Assembly: GCA_038400315.1 (NCBI GenBank)
Contig: CP151667.1
Location: 496,001 to 560,000, forward strand
Length of the DNA stretch: 64,000 nt
Direction of reading: 5' to 3'
Source: Isosphaeraceae bacterium EP7
GTDB taxonomy: Bacteria > Planctomycetota > Planctomycetia > Isosphaerales > Isosphaeraceae
Every line of letters starts with the position of its first letter. The stretch's first letter is position 1. The notes below the pieces were generated by a model that worked only from the letters and a program-made list of their open reading frames with translations, made no database searches and was not told the origin of the DNA. Below, one piece after another: positions 29,965-39,655 of this stretch. A program made the translations under genes and the position numbers.

Positions 29965-30394
29965 GGACGTGGTTCCTGATTCGCCGTGCCCCGGCCTGAT
30001 TGACGTCATCGCCCGATCCCATTCTACGCGTCGTTGCGCAGATTCAAAGCGTCTCCAAAACGGCCATTCCCGGGACGAAGACCCAAAGCTCCCGAAATTT
30101 TACGTGCAAGCACAATAACCATATTTAACATTTATGGATTTGAAATCTAATCAAATTTTTACATTGACTATATCGATGGTCGCAATAATTGTGAATCTCG
30201 CAAATTCGTATCCAGGTCCAGTCTACTGAGCTGAGAAGACGCCCGGCGTTGCGAGGACGCACGGGCGGAGCTCCTTCTGGACTCGTTCAAACGTCGGAGA
30301 TGGGGCACGCTCCCGGCATCGCGCCGCGTCGCGCCCGTCACGACGAGTCTTCAGCCCAGACCGCCGTTAGTCATTTTCCGAAAAGGAGCGAAGG
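29965..30394. other. Intergenic region with an AT-rich core
   Basis: No gene is seen in this 430-base divergent gap. Bases 30105-30215 are very AT-rich compared with their surroundings and contain TTGACT at 30164-30169, a possible -35 box, with no clear -10 partner. It probably holds promoters for the genes on one or both sides. Confidence 0.45.
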
Positions 30395-31072
30395 ATGATC
30401 GGTCGCAGAACCATGCTTTCGTCCATGATTCTCATTTCGGGGATGTCTCTCGTCATCGCAGGCGACGACTGCGGTTCGCTTCTCCCACCTCGGGCCTCGT
30501 TCCGTGGTCTGTCTTTCGAGGAATGGAACGTCCTCTGGTCACGACGAACCATCGAACTCAACTTCGCGGAGACGACCAACGTCCCCGAGACGCTGAAGCG
30601 GGTCCGCTTCCTCCCATCCGTGGTCACCCCGGGCAACTACGAGTTCGACGTCAACCTGCCGCCCGGCACCGGCTTCGTGACGGCCCCGTTCTTCATCTAC
30701 GGTGAGCGCTTCGACGATCCCGCAGTTCCCGACGATACGCCCCAGTTGATCGTGGACCTCAAACTCTTCGAGACCGCTGACATCCAGGTCATCCTCGACG
30801 GTCGAGTGCTGCTCAAGGGCACGGGAGCCGACCTTCACCGCTGGCACTTCGGCCCGACCTATTTCAAGCGACCGATCGTCTATGCCGAGCCGCAGTTCCG
30901 GTTCAATAACGAGGCCGGCAACCCGGTGAATGCCGTCGAGGCCCTCTTCGTCGAGGGGATTGGCACCGTCTATAGCCCCTTGTCGCGCGGCAGACATACC
31001 CTCATCCAGAACGTCTCGAGCCCATTCTTCGGAGAGTTCCACTACGTCTATCATCTCAACGTCTCGCGCTGA
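30395..31072 (+). CDS. Hypothetical secreted protein
   Basis: A 225-residue protein with a signal-like N-terminus (MIGRRTMLSSMILISGMSLVIAG). The mature part is rich in beta-type sequence: TIELNFAETTNVPETLKRVRF, GNYEFDVNLPPGTGFVTAPFF, LIVDLKLFETADIQVILDGR. The pattern ends with HTLIQNVSSPFFGEFHYVYHL. No family was recognised. An AAGGAG site just before the ATG supports the start. It stands alone, preceded by an AT-rich promoter-like region and followed by a 500-base gap. Two Cys are present, one in GDDCGS just after the leader. Confidence 0.65.
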   Translation: MIGRRTMLSSMILISGMSLVIAGDDCGSLLPPRASFRGLSFEEWNVLWSRRTIELNFAETTNVPETLKRVRFLPSVVTPGNYEFDVNLPPGTGFVTAPFFIYGERFDDPAVPDDTPQLIVDLKLFETADIQVILDGRVLLKGTGADLHRWHFGPTYFKRPIVYAEPQFRFNNEAGNPVNAVEALFVEGIGTVYSPLSRGRHTLIQNVSSPFFGEFHYVYHLNVSR

Positions 31073-31570
31073 CGCGGGCGAGCCGCGAAAGGCGGGCCTC
31101 GAGAAGGCAAGACGCCTCTGGGCTTGGGTCCCTGTCCCGGTTCGTTGTTTTCTCTTCCTCGGCGACCGGGACCCCGGGTTCCGATCCAGGAACGAGACAG
31201 TGCGAAGTCCCGATCGAAGGACGCTTTCGTACTGTCGTCAGGCTGCATCGGCGCCCCATTGGGCAAATGTTCCTGGGGCGTCTCGCGTTGGACTTCGGCA
31301 GGGTTACAAGTCGTGACGGCCGAGCGGGCGTCTGATGGCTGTCGCGGGGAGACCCGACAACTCGGCGATCGGGCCGCTCGCGGGGATCGTCGAAATGTTC
31401 CGCCGAGGGGAGGTCGCTTCTCCGATCTCCCGCCCACGCGGGTGATTCTCTGGGTGCCCTGACTCCCGGTCGCACGATGACCGGCCCGTTGACGCTGCCG
31501 TCGTGCGCCGTAGAGTAAACAGTCCGGCACTCACTTCGGGCGCCGGGTGCCCGCGGTCGGGGGTTGCCCC
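31073..31570. other. Intergenic region, no gene seen
   Basis: Several short frames cross this 498-base gap on both strands, but none shows recognisable protein sequence or a good ribosome site. No strong hairpin was seen. It presumably holds the promoter of the TPR gene at 31571. Confidence 0.45.
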
Positions 31571-34366
31571 ATGGTTCGTCGTGCGTATTGGCCGGCCCTG
31601 GCCCTGGTTGCGTCGCTCGGGGCGGGGGTGGTCGGGGCCCAGGAGCCCTCGGCGGACGACCCCAGGACGGCGCTGGAGTTCATCCAGGGGTTGCGGGACC
31701 GCAGGTACCACGATTTAGCCGTCGAGGCCGTCGAGCGATTGCGGGGGCAGGCCGATTTGCCGCCCGAGATCAAGTCGGTGCTCGACTATGAGCTGGGGCG
31801 GACCCTGCTGGATGAGGCGTCGTCGGCCGCCGATCTTGAGCAGCGGAGCAAGCTGCTCGATCAGGCTCGCGGGCGGCTGGATGCCTTCACCAAGGCCGAG
31901 CCCAACCACCCGAAGGCGTCGGAGGCGCTGGTCCAGCTCGCCCGACTGCTGGTCGAGCGCGGTCACCTCTCGGTGCTGCTGGGCGAGGACTCGGGGACCC
32001 CGGCCGCCAAGGAGGCGAAGCTCGCCGAGGCGCGGGGGTCGTTCGTCCAGGCACGGGCGACGTATGACGCGGCGAACAAGATTCTGGGGGCCGCTTACGC
32101 GACGTTCCCCAAGTTCCTGCCCGCCGGCGACGCCCGCATCAAGGCCCGCGACCTGGCCCTGAACGCGATGATCCAGGGGCAGTTGCAGCGGGCCCTGGTC
32201 GACTATGAAGAGGCCCAGACCTACCCGCCCAAGGACAAGCGGCGCGACGACCTGATGGAGAAAAGCCGCGTCGCCTTCGAGGCGATTTACAAGGACCACC
32301 GCACCGAGCTGGCCGGGCTCTATGCGAGGATGTGGCAGGGCAAGTGCTACGAGGAGCGTGGCGACCTGGGCGAGGCCATGGGCGTCTACAACGAGCTGAT
32401 GCAGCACGACGACCCGCTGCTTAAGCCGCTGCAGCGCCAGGTCGGCTACTTCAGGATCCTGGTCATGGCCAAGCGCAACGAGCACGCGCTGGCCGCCGAC
32501 GAGGCCGTCCGCTGGCTCCAGGCCTACCCCACCGAGCGCCGGAGCCCCGAGGGGATCGGCGTCCAGCTCGCCAAGGCGCGGAGCATCGCGGCGCAGCTGC
32601 CCGACCTCAAGGAGTCGGACCGCGAGGCCGCCACCAAGCTCGTGGTCGAGGCGCTCACGGAGGTCGTGCGGTACGCCTCGCCGCACAAGGCCGAGGCCGT
32701 CGAGCTGCTGAAGAAGTACCGGACCCAGCCCAACCTGACCCCCGCGGCCGTCGCCGGGCTGTCGTACGAGGCCGCCATGGGCGCGGCCGAGGAGGCGCTG
32801 GCGTCGCAGGATTACGACCGCGCCTCGACCTTATTGCGTGCCGCCATCCGCAAGGCCGACCCCGCCAAGCAGCCCGACCTGGCCAACCGCGCCCGCTACC
32901 TGCTCGCCTTCGCCGCGTACCAATCCAAGCATTACTACGAGTCGTTCCTGCTGGCCGACCACCTCGCCAGGCGCTACCCCAAGTTCGACCTCTCGGCCAA
33001 GGCCACCGAGATCGGCATGGCCGCGCTGCGAGCCGCCTACAACACCTACAACCAGGTCGACCGCGCCTCCGACCTCGACCGGCTCGTCGAGTTCGCCGCC
33101 TACACCGCCGAGACCTGGCCCGACGTCGACCAGGGGGACAACGGCCGGATGGCCCTGGGCGAGGTCCACCTCAGCCGCGGCAAGTATCCCGACGCCGCCG
33201 CCGCGTTCGAGTCGGTCCGCAAGGATTCGAGCCGCTGGCCCGAGGCCCAGTCCTCCGCCGGCGACGCCCACTGGAAGCAGGCCCTCACGATCAGGGCCAA
33301 GGGCGACCCCACTTCCACCGCGGCCAACCCCGACGTCGACGCGGAGTCGAAGAAGGCCGTCGACGCCCTGCTCGCCTCGCTGGCCGCCAGGAAGACCGCC
33401 GGCGTGCCCGTCACCGATGCCGGGTTCCTGGAGACCGCCTGCGTGCTGGGCGACGTCTACCTGGGCACCGACCGCGCCAAGGAGGCCGTCGAGCTGCTCC
33501 AGCCGCTGGCCGCGGCCCTCGCCACCCCCGCCGCCGACGACAAGCCCGCCGAGGCCGACGCCTCGCGCGCCAAGGTGCTGGCTCTGACGATGCGGGCCTA
33601 CATCGCGCTGGGGCAGCTCGAACGGGCTCTCGTCCTGCTCAAGCCGCTGGAGTCGGCCTCCGCCGGCGGCGCCAGCATCACCCAGTTCTACTTCAGGCTC
33701 GGCCAGCTCCTCCAGAAAGAGATGCTGGCGCAAGAGCGCAAGAACGACGCGATGGGCCTGAAGCGGACCCGCGACGCCTACCAGCGCATGCTCGACGCCC
33801 TGCTCGCCAGCAAGGCCGGCCAGAGCTACGACTCCCTCCAGTGGGCCGGCGACGCGATGCTCTCCATCGACCGGCCCAAGGAGGCGTCCGCCATCTTCGA
33901 CCGGATCCTCAAGACCTACGAGGCCGACCCCGCCTTCAAGGCCAGGCCCGGCTTCGAAAAGCTCCTCCTGCGCACCAAGCTCAGGCAGTCCGAGGCCCTC
34001 CGCGGCCAGAAGGACTTCGACGGCGCGGCCGCCGGCGTCGCCGCGCTCATCAAGCAGAACCCGCGCGCCCTGGAGCCCCGGATCGAGCAGGCCCGCCTGC
34101 TGGAAGACCGCGCCCTCGCCGGCAAGGGGTCGTGGGACAAGGCCCTCACCGCCTGGCAGATCCTGGGCGCCCAGCTCCGGTCGGCCACCCCCAAGCCGGC
34201 CGAGTACTTCGACGTCTGGTACCACGTCGCCTTCGTCCTCTGGAAGAAGGACGACAAGGCCAAGGCCGTCCAGACCCTCAAGGCCATCATGCGCACCTCC
34301 CCCACGCTCGGCTCCCCCGAGATGAAGACGCGCTACGACGAACTCCTCCGCCAGATCGGCAACTGA
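31571..34366 (+). CDS. Large exported TPR protein
   Basis: A 931-residue protein with a signal peptide (MVRRAYWPALALVASLGAGVVGAQ) and then an almost wholly helical body rich in Ala, Leu, Lys and Glu, with many degenerate TPR motifs (ALVQLARLLVERGH, GKCYEERGDLGEAMGVYNELM, ARYLLAFAAYQSKHYYESFLLA, GEVHLSRGKYPDAAAAFE). It probably works in the periplasm as a scaffold for protein complexes. The open frame starts at GTG 31547, but ATG 31571 gives the signal peptide directly. A second, smaller exported TPR gene follows 49 bases downstream, so the two likely form an operon. Confidence 0.82.
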   Translation: MVRRAYWPALALVASLGAGVVGAQEPSADDPRTALEFIQGLRDRRYHDLAVEAVERLRGQADLPPEIKSVLDYELGRTLLDEASSAADLEQRSKLLDQARGRLDAFTKAEPNHPKASEALVQLARLLVERGHLSVLLGEDSGTPAAKEAKLAEARGSFVQARATYDAANKILGAAYATFPKFLPAGDARIKARDLALNAMIQGQLQRALVDYEEAQTYPPKDKRRDDLMEKSRVAFEAIYKDHRTELAGLYARMWQGKCYEERGDLGEAMGVYNELMQHDDPLLKPLQRQVGYFRILVMAKRNEHALAADEAVRWLQAYPTERRSPEGIGVQLAKARSIAAQLPDLKESDREAATKLVVEALTEVVRYASPHKAEAVELLKKYRTQPNLTPAAVAGLSYEAAMGAAEEALASQDYDRASTLLRAAIRKADPAKQPDLANRARYLLAFAAYQSKHYYESFLLADHLARRYPKFDLSAKATEIGMAALRAAYNTYNQVDRASDLDRLVEFAAYTAETWPDVDQGDNGRMALGEVHLSRGKYPDAAAAFESVRKDSSRWPEAQSSAGDAHWKQALTIRAKGDPTSTAANPDVDAESKKAVDALLASLAARKTAGVPVTDAGFLETACVLGDVYLGTDRAKEAVELLQPLAAALATPAADDKPAEADASRAKVLALTMRAYIALGQLERALVLLKPLESASAGGASITQFYFRLGQLLQKEMLAQERKNDAMGLKRTRDAYQRMLDALLASKAGQSYDSLQWAGDAMLSIDRPKEASAIFDRILKTYEADPAFKARPGFEKLLLRTKLRQSEALRGQKDFDGAAAGVAALIKQNPRALEPRIEQARLLEDRALAGKGSWDKALTAWQILGAQLRSATPKPAEYFDVWYHVAFVLWKKDDKAKAVQTLKAIMRTSPTLGSPEMKTRYDELLRQIGN

Positions 34367-34415
34367 GCGTTTCTTGACTCTTCGCACGACACCGCCGACA
34401 CGGAGACAGCCGCCG

Positions 34416-35468
34416 ATGACTCCCCGCCGCTGCGCCTGGACCGTCCTGATGACCCTGGGGCTCGCCGGCACCGCCCTCGGGCAGGCGGCCGACCAGATCG
34501 TCCTCATCCCCGGCTCGGCCGTCAAAGGCCCCGGCGGCCGCGTCCGCGGCCAGGTCCAGTCGGAGACCCCCGCCGAGGTCAAGATCGGCCTGGGCGCCAA
34601 CACGCAAACGGTCCCCGTCGACCAGATCCAGTCGATCGTCTACGGCGGCCAGCCTGCCGGCATCGCCCTGGCCGAGAGCCGCGAGGCCGCCGGGGCGCTG
34701 GCCGAGGCCGCCGAGCTCTACAAGAAGGCCATCGCCGAGGCCGGCGGCAAGCCCTTCGTCGTGCTCGCCTGCCAGTTCAACCAGGCCCGCGTCCTCGCCG
34801 AGCTCGCCCTGGCCGACCCGACCAAGGCCGCCGAGGCCACCGCCCTGCTGGAGACCTTCGCACGCGTCGGCTCCACCTCGCGCCACCTCGCCCCGGCGCT
34901 GGAACTGCTGGCCCGCTTGCAGCTCCAGAAGGGGGACAACGACCCGGCCGAGCAGACCGTCAAGAAGCTCGCCGCGCTCCCCGGCGGGGCCGACCGCGCC
35001 GCCATCCTCAAAGGCCGAGTCCTCGCCCGCAAGGGGGACGCCGAGCAGGCGATCAAGGAGTTCGACGCCATCATCGCCGCCGCGCCCGAAGGCTCGGCCA
35101 AGCGCCGGGGGGCCCAGCTCGCCAAGGCCGAAGGGCTCGCCTCGCTCAAGAAATACCCCGAGGCCGAGGCGCTCCTCCGCGAGGTCATCAAGGCCAGCGC
35201 GCCCGAGGACGCTCCCGCCCAGGCGCTGGCCTACAACACCCTGGGAGACTGCCTGCTGGCCGCCAACCAGCCCAAGGCCGCGCTCCTCGCCTACTTGCGC
35301 ACCGATATCCTCTATTCCAAGGACAAGGAGCACCACCCCCGCGCCCTCGCCCAGATCGCCCGCCTCTGGCGCGACCTGAAGCGCGACGACCGCGCGGACG
35401 AGGTCCTCGAACGCCTCAAGCAGGAATATCCGCAGAGCTCCTACCTGTCCGGCGCCGCCCGCCGCTGA
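34416..35468 (+). CDS. Exported TPR protein, second of a pair
   Basis: A 350-residue protein with a signal peptide (MTPRRCAWTVLMTLGLAGTALGQ). A short beta segment follows (DQIVLIPGSAVKGPGGRVRG to VPVDQIQSIVYGG, residues about 25-85) that looks like a small SH3- or LSm-like module. From about 90 to the end it has TPR-like helices (GVYLKK-type units such as AAELYKKAIAEAGG, AIKEFDAIIAAAPEG, YNTLGDCLLAANQPKAALLAY). CGGAGAC precedes the ATG. It follows the 931-residue TPR protein closely, which suggests the two act in one periplasmic complex. The function is unknown. Confidence 0.8.
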   Translation: MTPRRCAWTVLMTLGLAGTALGQAADQIVLIPGSAVKGPGGRVRGQVQSETPAEVKIGLGANTQTVPVDQIQSIVYGGQPAGIALAESREAAGALAEAAELYKKAIAEAGGKPFVVLACQFNQARVLAELALADPTKAAEATALLETFARVGSTSRHLAPALELLARLQLQKGDNDPAEQTVKKLAALPGGADRAAILKGRVLARKGDAEQAIKEFDAIIAAAPEGSAKRRGAQLAKAEGLASLKKYPEAEALLREVIKASAPEDAPAQALAYNTLGDCLLAANQPKAALLAYLRTDILYSKDKEHHPRALAQIARLWRDLKRDDRADEVLERLKQEYPQSSYLSGAARR

Positions 35469-35492
35469 CGCCCGCGCCGGGACGGCACGTCC

Positions 35493-36404
35493 TCAGGCGG
35501 CGTCGACCCGCGCCACGATGACCGTCACGTTGTCGGGTGCCCCGCCGTCGAGCGCCGCGTCGATCAGCCGCTTGCAGGCGGGGCCAATCTCCGGTTCCGC
35601 CTGCAAGATCGCGGCGATCTCGAAGTCGCGCAAGGGCTCGTTCAGGCCGTCGGAGCAGAGCAGGATCCGGTCGCCCACCCTCAGCTTCAGGGTCCGCACC
35701 TCGGCCTCGACCCCCCGAGACGGGCCGCCCACCACGTTCGTGATCACGTGCCGCTTGCGGTGCGTCCGCGCGTCCTCGGCCGAGATCAGGCCCTCCTCGA
35801 CCATCTCCTGCACCACCGTATGATCGCGAGTCAATTGCTCCAGCGCGCCCGCGCGGAACAGGTAGGCCCGCGAGTCGCCCGCGTGCAGGATCGCCATCTC
35901 ATCGCCCACGGCGTAGACCATCGTCAGCGTGGTCCCCATCCCCTCCAGGTTGCGGTCGGCCTCGGCCGCGTCGGTCACCGCGCGGTCGGCCCCGCTCAGG
36001 CCCTCGCGCAGCTCGCGGATCAGGGAGTTCTCCTCCGCACCGGTGCGCTGGTGCATGAACCACTTCAGCGATTCCAGCACGAACGTCTCGACGCTCTCGA
36101 TCGCCAGCGCGCTGGCCCGCTCGCCGGCCACGGCCCCGCCCATGCCGTCGGCCACCACCATCAGGTAGCCCTCCTCGCGCGAGAACCGCAGGGGGTCGGT
36201 CTTGCACAGGCTGGTCTGCTGCACGTACAGGCTCTTGGCCAGCGTGGCGACCAGGAAATGATCTTCATTGTTGGATCGGACCCGCCCCGCGTGGCTCAGC
36301 GTCTCGGCGCGCACCCTCATCCGCGGGCTCACGCCCGTGATCGCCGTGTCGCCGCCGCCCGTCGACGGGAGGGTCGCCTGCTGCATCGGCTCGACAGACA
36401 TCAT
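35493..36404 (-). CDS. PP2C-family Ser/Thr protein phosphatase
   Basis: A 303-residue metal-dependent phosphatase that removes phosphate from Ser/Thr residues, the natural antagonist of the Hanks-type kinases in the window. All motifs are in order: RSNNEDHFL near residue 44, MVVADGMGG (metal Asp), GMGTTLTMVYA, HAGDSRAYLFR, LLCSDGLNE and PDNVTVIVARV (last metal Asp). An insert near residues 65-80 and 110-140 is slightly longer than in B. subtilis PrpC/PstP. No transmembrane segment is seen, so it is cytoplasmic. It converges on the TPR pair, 24 bases apart. Confidence 0.94.
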   Translation of the reverse strand: MMSVEPMQQATLPSTGGGDTAITGVSPRMRVRAETLSHAGRVRSNNEDHFLVATLAKSLYVQQTSLCKTDPLRFSREEGYLMVVADGMGGAVAGERASALAIESVETFVLESLKWFMHQRTGAEENSLIRELREGLSGADRAVTDAAEADRNLEGMGTTLTMVYAVGDEMAILHAGDSRAYLFRAGALEQLTRDHTVVQEMVEEGLISAEDARTHRKRHVITNVVGGPSRGVEAEVRTLKLRVGDRILLCSDGLNEPLRDFEIAAILQAEPEIGPACKRLIDAALDGGAPDNVTVIVARVDAA

Positions 36405-36712
36405 CCAGGCCCCTATTCGTCCACACCGCCCGACGTGGCCTCATTGATCTTCCGACGATCGTCCACGGCCCGGCGGCCGCCGTCAACCCCGCCTTGACCA
36501 TTCCCCCGCGGGCCGCGTCGAGCCCCTCGCGGACAGCCGATCTCCGGATGAGAACGCCCCGAATCTCAAGGGGATCGAATCCGCTCGCTGGGGCCTCTCC
36601 GTGAGGTAACCTGGGTCGCCGGGAGACGGGTCGAGCTTGACCCGGGCACGAGACATCATACCATCGGCGCATTCACCTTCGATCCTCCGCCAATGCCAGG
36701 GAGGCACACACC
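36405..36712. other. Divergent intergenic region
   Basis: These 308 bases separate the divergent PP2C and DUF1559 genes and must hold promoters for both. No convincing -35/-10 pairs, hairpins or repeats were recognised. Confidence 0.45.
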
Positions 36713-37696
36713 ATGCGACCGGATCGCCGAGCCCGGAGACGCGGCGGGTTCACCCTGATCGAGGTGCTGGTCGTCATCACGATCATCGGCCTCCTCGTCG
36801 CCCTGCTCCTCCCCGCCGTCCAGTCCGCCCGCGAGGCAGCCCGACGGCTGCACTGCCAGAACAACCTGAAGCAGATCGGCCTGGCCTTGCACGGCTACCA
36901 CGACGCGCAGGGCTCCTTCCCGCCCGGTTTCTCGCTCGACCGGCCCGAGTCCGACGGCTACTCCAACGGCTGGGCCTGGGGGACTCGACTGCTGGACGGC
37001 CTGGAACAAGGCACGCTGGCCAACGCCCTCAACATGAATCTCCCCTTCCTGAACGTGTACCCCAACAAGACGGTCATCGACACCCAGCTCTCCGCCTTCC
37101 TCTGCCCCAGCACCGTCGAACGCGGCCCGTTCCGCACCGGGTTCCTCCCGATTGCGGTCGGCGGCATCGAACAGCTGGCGCCCGCCCAGTACATCGCCTC
37201 GTCCGGCTACGGCAAGTTCCGGGGGCAGCCCGGCCCGATCGGTGCCGGCGATGGCGTCTTCTACCTCAACAGCCGAGTGACGATCCCCGGCGTCGCCGAC
37301 GGCCTCTCTTCGACTCTGATGATCGGCGAGCGGTCGCGCGACGTCGCCGATGCCACATGGGTCGGCGTCCCGCATGCCGGGATCGGGTTCTGCACGACGG
37401 CCGGCTGGCCGATCAAGGCCTGCGCCCCGGCCATGTTCATGGTCCTCGGCCGTACCGGACCCTCCTCGGAGATTCAATTTATCGGAGGAATCGCCCCCAA
37501 CCAGATTCCCACCGGCAGCACGCCCAACGACCCCGGAGCCGGTGCCGACGGATTCCGTAGCATGCATCCCGGGGCCTGCAACTTCCTCCTGGGCGACGGC
37601 TCGGTCAGGCTCATCAAGCAGACGATCACCCCGGCCGTCTTCCGGGCCCTGGGAAGCCGATCCGGGGGCGAAGTCCTCGGCGCCGACCAAGATTGA
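36713..37696 (+). CDS. DUF1559 protein with type IV prepilin-like N-terminus
   Basis: A 327-residue copy with a longer basic leader ([12 protein letters not shown]) followed by [21 protein letters not shown], so the cleavage site G|F and Glu5 are intact. The DUF1559 core ([22 protein letters not shown]) and C-terminal H-X9-DG ([12 protein letters not shown], then SVRLIKQ) are present. The middle differs much from the other copies, consistent with fast divergence of the exposed region. GGGAGG precedes the ATG. It is divergent from the PP2C gene and has no obvious operon partner. Confidence 0.93.
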   Translation: MRPDRRARRRGGFTLIEVLVVITIIGLLVALLLPAVQSAREAARRLHCQNNLKQIGLALHGYHDAQGSFPPGFSLDRPESDGYSNGWAWGTRLLDGLEQGTLANALNMNLPFLNVYPNKTVIDTQLSAFLCPSTVERGPFRTGFLPIAVGGIEQLAPAQYIASSGYGKFRGQPGPIGAGDGVFYLNSRVTIPGVADGLSSTLMIGERSRDVADATWVGVPHAGIGFCTTAGWPIKACAPAMFMVLGRTGPSSEIQFIGGIAPNQIPTGSTPNDPGAGADGFRSMHPGACNFLLGDGSVRLIKQTITPAVFRALGSRSGGEVLGADQD

Positions 37697-37889
37697 ACTG
37701 TAAGGATCCCACGCAGCCCTCACCGAGATTCATCCGTCAACATCCGGAACCTGGAGGCCATCGATGCCCCGGTCGGGATGATCGGGATCGGCGGGACCGT
37801 GAGCGGTCCTCCGTTCATGGAATCGCCAGATCACGATAAGATAGGGCCAGGTCGATCGAACCTGACGAAGGTGAGAGGAAGACACGGCC

Positions 37890-38357
37890 ATGACCCCGAC
37901 CTCAAAGCAACCCGTGATCGATCCCGACGGTATCCGCTGGATCGGCGGCGCATGGTTCGGGGGCCAGCTCGGCGGCACGGCCTGGATGCTGACGGCGTTC
38001 GCGACTTATGTCTGGCAAATCCCCTGGCTCGGCCTGCTCTTCCTGTCGGCCTTCCTCGGCATCAACGCGGCGGGAATCTGGATCTGGCGGAATCGCGGGC
38101 GGTTTCGATTCTTCCGCTCGATCCAGCTCATGATCCTCGTGTGCGGGGGGCTCGCGCTCCTCTCGATCGCTGCGTTCGACTCGCAACCGTCGTGGGGCCT
38201 GCTTCATGACGTGGAATGGCAAGGCGGAACGCTCCGTTGGCGGGAAATGAGACGGTCGGAGCTCCGCGGCGTCTACGGCATCTTGCTCATCCAGGTCCCG
38301 TTCATGCTCCTCCTGTTCGAAGTCCTGGGGCGACGGAGCCGGCAGCGGGGTGGGTGA
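37890..38357 (+). CDS. Hypothetical small membrane protein
   Basis: A 155-residue protein with an excellent ribosome site (GAGAGGAAG) before the ATG. Four hydrophobic helices are visible: GGTAWMLTAFATYVWQIPWL, LLFLSAFLGINAAGIWIW, SIQLMILVCGGLALLSIAAF and GVYGILLIQVPFMLLLF. Between helices 3 and 4 a charged loop holds DVEWQGGTLRWREMRRSE. Small loops are on both sides. No family was recognised. It lies between two DUF1559-flanked stretches and faces the next hypothetical membrane gene, which is on the opposite strand. Confidence 0.65.
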   Translation: MTPTSKQPVIDPDGIRWIGGAWFGGQLGGTAWMLTAFATYVWQIPWLGLLFLSAFLGINAAGIWIWRNRGRFRFFRSIQLMILVCGGLALLSIAAFDSQPSWGLLHDVEWQGGTLRWREMRRSELRGVYGILLIQVPFMLLLFEVLGRRSRQRGG

Positions 38358-38545
38358 ACCGCCCGACCCGGACAGACGATGCGGCCCAAACCGTCGCGGC
38401 CTCCCGCTTCGCGGGGCTGGCGTTGATTGGGCATGCGTTCAAGCGAAGACGTCGGGGCAGAATCCCCGGACCTGTTCTCCCGGCCGAGCCTCTCATCGGA
38501 CTCGACCGCGATCCCCCAAAGTCGGCGCCGCCAGCGTCGATGCCG

Positions 38546-39136
38546 TCAGTCACCCTCGACGGTGAACGAGCCATCGGGGTTGACCGTCACCAGGGTGTGC
38601 CCGCCCTGGTTGTGGGTGACGTAACCGCTGATCGTCTTCGCGGAGACGGCACCGCCGCGAGCGGCGCGAAGGATGAGTGTGCCGTCGTGCTGAATCCAGA
38701 AAGTGCGTCGGACGGAATTCCCGGGCGAGATGGAGCCGAACTCGATCTCGCACCCGCCTCCCGAGACATGGACCTCATCGAGGCGATGTCTTGAGGCGTT
38801 GCTGATGACTACCGAATAAACGGTGTGGACGGCGATGACCCCGACGAAGAGGACGCCGACCACGAGGACGTTCGAGAGAAGCAGGCCGCCGGCGCCGAGC
38901 GTCGAGAGCCAGAGCCGCCGTCTCGGAACGTCGGGGTTGGAAAAGTCCTGCCAGCAGGAGCGGGCGAGCGCGATCGCGACAACCGGGAACATCGCCACAC
39001 CCCCCAGCAGGGCGAGAATTCCCAACGGCCCAAGGAGTAACGGCCAGCGCGTGACGATCCAGAGCAGGAAAATCGCCACGCCGACGAGGAGCGGAAGGGC
39101 CCCACAGAACAGGGCGACCCTGTAGGCTCGATTCAT
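38546..39136 (-). CDS. Hypothetical membrane protein with C-terminal soluble domain
   Basis: A 196-residue protein with three hydrophobic helices (VALFCGALPLLVGVAIFLLW, LLGPLGILALLGGVAMFPVV, and LLLSNVLVVGVLFVGVIAV). About 95 residues follow with a beta-rich pattern (ISNASRHRLDEVHVSGGGCEI, RRTFWIQHDGTLILRAARGG, TLVTVNPDGSFTVEGD). The layout resembles proteins where a small extracellular beta domain follows a helix cluster. No family was recognised. Its start is at ATG 39136. An overlapping plus-strand frame at 38216-38794 looks like its shadow. Confidence 0.6.
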   Translation of the reverse strand: MNRAYRVALFCGALPLLVGVAIFLLWIVTRWPLLLGPLGILALLGGVAMFPVVAIALARSCWQDFSNPDVPRRRLWLSTLGAGGLLLSNVLVVGVLFVGVIAVHTVYSVVISNASRHRLDEVHVSGGGCEIEFGSISPGNSVRRTFWIQHDGTLILRAARGGAVSAKTISGYVTHNQGGHTLVTVNPDGSFTVEGD

Positions 39137-39331
39137 GAGATGGGGCCGATCGACGTTCGACGTTAACGCTCCGCGGCCGATACCCCCCTCGCCTGCCACG
39201 GTCGGATCCGCCGGCGGCATGCCGGGGGATCGTGGTCGGCGACGGACGACATCATGGCCCTCTGATCCCCGAGAGGATCGAGATCGTATCATGAAGGAGC
39301 AGCCGTTCCGTTCGCCGACCAGGGCGCGCCG

Positions 39332-39655
39332 CTACTCGCCCCCGGAGGACTCGATGATGCCGGTCTCATGAACGTGGCCGCATGCTTGGCATCGATAGTT
39401 CACGGCACTCGAGCCATCGGCCATCGTCTCGCGAAAGAGGCGTGTCCGCCGTTCCCCGCATCCGGGGCACCATGCATGGACCTTGCTCGCCAGCGACGAC
39501 AGCGCGAAGGAGGAGAGCAGGAGCAGGATGCACGTCCCGACGTTGGTCGACGACTCGGTAAAGAGCCAACCCCGGTACTGGCAGTAGCCCCCGCCGAGGA
39601 CCATGGTCGCGAAGGAGAGGGATTTCGCGACGTTGTAGTGGAGAGAAGGATCCAT
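39332..39655 (-). CDS. Small membrane protein with zinc-ribbon-like Cys pairs
   Basis: A 107-residue protein with two hydrophobic stretches (SFATMVLGGGYCQYRGWLF and VGTCILLLLSSFALSSLA). A tail follows with two CxxC pairs, CPGCGERRTRLF and YRCQACGHVHETG, forming a likely zinc ribbon. A GAGAGAAGGAT stretch lies around the start on the opposite reading, so the minus-strand ribosome site is unremarkable. It is the neighbour of the 196-residue hypothetical gene (195 bases away, same strand). No family was recognised. Confidence 0.55.
   Translation of the reverse strand: MDPSLHYNVAKSLSFATMVLGGGYCQYRGWLFTESSTNVGTCILLLLSSFALSSLASKVHAWCPGCGERRTRLFRETMADGSSAVNYRCQACGHVHETGIIESSGGE

Noticed and set aside
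38216-38794. 192-residue plus-strand frame
   Set aside because: It overlaps the end of the 155-residue gene in another frame and the minus-strand 196-residue gene, and has shadow-type composition.
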